Part shown: piece after piece, positions 63,103-64,000 of the stretch | Position numbering within the stretch: position 1 is the stretch's first letter | Layout: each line of letters starts with the position of its first letter | Assembly: GCA_963834445.1 (NCBI GenBank) | Contig: CAWIBU010000009.1 | Location: 62,001 to 126,000 of the forward strand | DNA: 64,000 nt | Reading direction: 5' to 3' | Source of the DNA: PALSA-350 sp963834445 | Lineage (GTDB): Bacteria; Acidobacteriota; Terriglobia; Terriglobales; Acidobacteriaceae | The notes under the pieces: generated by a model | Database searches by the model: none | What the model saw: only the letters and a program-made list of their open reading frames with translations | Told to the model about the DNA's origin: nothing | Program-made: the position numbers and the translations under genes

Positions 63103-63133
63103 GTGTGCCCCAGCACTTCGTACTGGGGCACAC
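63103..63133. repeat. Palindrome upstream of lptE
   Basis: GTGTGCCCCAG (63103-63113) pairs perfectly with CTGGGGCACAC (63123-63133) around a 9-base loop. It has no T-tract. A tandem duplication of GCAACAACACTGCTTGG (about 63203-63240) lies beyond it. Confidence 0.7.
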
Positions 63134-63257
63134 CTGCCGTCCCTGCGGGACTGCAGGCTGTATCACTAACCCAGGATCAGCAACAATACTGCCGCCCCTG
63201 CAGCAACAACACTGCTTGGCTGTGGCAACAACACTGCTTGGAGGCGCAACCCTACCC

Positions 63258-63348
63258 TTTGTCATCCCGAGGAGCCGACTTGCCTGGCGGCAAGTCAAGG
63301 ATGGAATGAACGAGCGAAGCGATCTGCCTTTTGGCCTCGCCCCTCAAG
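63258..63348. repeat. Inverted copy of the 94-base repeat unit
   Basis: This stretch (GTCATCCCGAGGAGCCGACT onward, through AAGGATGGAATGAACGAGCG) is the diverged reverse complement of the unit tandemly repeated at 63427-63895. Together they form a large imperfect palindrome. Confidence 0.75.
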
Positions 63349-63426
63349 CAAATTTGTCATCGTGTCCCCCCAAACAAATTTGTCATCGTGTCCCCCCAAA
63401 CAAATTTGTCATCGTGTCCCCCCAAA
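63349..63426. repeat. Three tandem 26-base repeats
   Basis: A 26-base unit (CAAATTTGTCATCGTGTCCC plus CCCAAA) occurs three times without change at 63349-63374, 63375-63400 and 63401-63426. It sits at the hinge between the inverted and direct copies of the 94-base repeat and can fold back on the CAAATTTGTTTGGGGGG that follows. Confidence 0.95.
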
Positions 63427-63895
63427 CAAATTTGTTTGGGGGGACGGGTTTAAAAGCGAGCGCTCACCGCGTTCATTCCATGCTTAACTTGCCGACTGGC
63501 GAGTCAGCCACTCGGGATGACAAATTTGTTTGGGGGGACGGGTTTAAAAGCGAGCGCTCACCGCGTTCATTCCATGCTTAACTTGCCGACTGGCGAGTCA
63601 GCTCCTCGGGATGACAAATTTGTTTGGGGGGACGGGTTTAAAAGCAAGCGCTCACCGCGTTCATTCCATGCTTAACTTGCCGACTGGCGAGTCAGCTCCT
63701 CGGGATGACAAATTTGTTTGGGGGGACGGGTTTAAAAGCGAGCGCTCACCGCGTTCATTCCATGCATAACTTGCCGACTGGCGAGTCAGCTCCTCGGGGA
63801 TGACAAATTTGTTTGAGGGACGGGTTTAAAGCGAGTGCTGTCCGCGTTCATTCCTCCCTTGACGTGCCGCCAGGCAAATCGGCTCCTCGGGATGA
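63427..63895. repeat. Five tandem 94-base repeats
   Basis: Units begin CAAATTTGTTTGGGGGGACG at 63427, 63521, 63615, 63709 and 63804, with spacing 94, 94, 94 and 95; the last (to 63895) is diverged. Units contain CGTTCATTCCATGCTTAACT and GACTGGCGAGTCAGCTCCTC. Copies 1-4 are nearly identical, so the expansion is recent. The region from 63078 to the window end has no gene. Confidence 0.95.
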
Positions 63896-64000
63896 CAAAG
63901 AGAGGGGTTGCGCTTCCATGCAGTGTCGTTGCCGATGGATGGGTAGAGCTGGACCCTCTAAAGAGCCAATCTTGAACAGAGCGGCTGAGGTGGGAGGGCA
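63896..64000. other. Window end, no recognisable feature
   Basis: These 105 bases continue past the tandem array (AAAGAGAGGGGTTGCGCTTC onward). No frame or motif can be assigned; the region is cut by the window edge. Confidence 0.4.

Noticed and set aside
63096..63581. 161-codon plus-strand frame near the window end
   Set aside because: It consists of the tandem and inverted repeats; the protein would be a string of repeat translations.
63349..63895. CRISPR array
   Set aside because: Repeats are directly adjacent with no unique spacers, and no cas genes are present.

Overview
The window is chromosomal DNA, about 60% GC by eye, from a Gram-negative bacterium that is most likely an acidobacterium (Acidobacteriota, Terriglobia-like). 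The inference rests on a secreted VWA protein of the acidobacterial VWFA-related type, a large TonB-type receptor with an N-terminal carboxypeptidase-regulatory domain, two lipoprotein beta-propellers, a secreted M13 peptidase, an LptE lipoprotein, and dispersed palindromic repeats carrying a GTCGAGATGACAAA-like core. No 16S rRNA is present, so the assignment is not proven.

Layout. 1-2062: translation and nucleotide housekeeping (rpsB 3' end, tsf, pyrH) with a small coiled-coil gene between tsf and pyrH. 2170-13147: envelope and secreted functions (acyltransferase, porin-like barrel, GT39 glycosyltransferase, a tandem pair of lipoprotein propellers, M13 peptidase, MCE/MlaD protein). 13314-22652: housekeeping (acpS, recG, DUF374 acyltransferase, queA, Uma2 nuclease, polA, DUF6314). 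23234-37072: an accessory block with a TonB receptor divergent from a two-component system plus metallo-hydrolase operon, a 1645-residue modular secreted protein and a VWA protein. 37092-40481: xseA-glmM group. 40576-44809: a hybrid histidine kinase, receiver and Hpt phosphorelay. 45072-49278: nucleoside salvage (cdd, a frameshifted nupC, purine nucleoside phosphorylase) with a deoxyhypusine synthase homologue and a tiny membrane protein. 49392-54857: lhr-nei DNA repair pair. 55446-59368: phoH-ybeY-CNNM-era. 59733-63077: rpsT, a secreted propeller-like protein, holA and lptE. 63078-64000: repeats.

How it works together. Most genes are ordinary core functions in conserved neighbourhoods. The less ordinary material is the regulated surface locus at 23-30 kb, the phosphorelay at 40.6-44.8 kb, the nucleoside/DHS cluster, and several nested palindromic and tandem repeats filling every larger gap. 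I see no CRISPR array, integrase, transposase, phage gene, tRNA or rRNA. I did not find a clearly new biological system; the best candidates for undescribed biology are the small membrane protein at 45072-45209, the 34-residue repeat MCE protein, the TCS/MBL/TonB locus and the repeat families.
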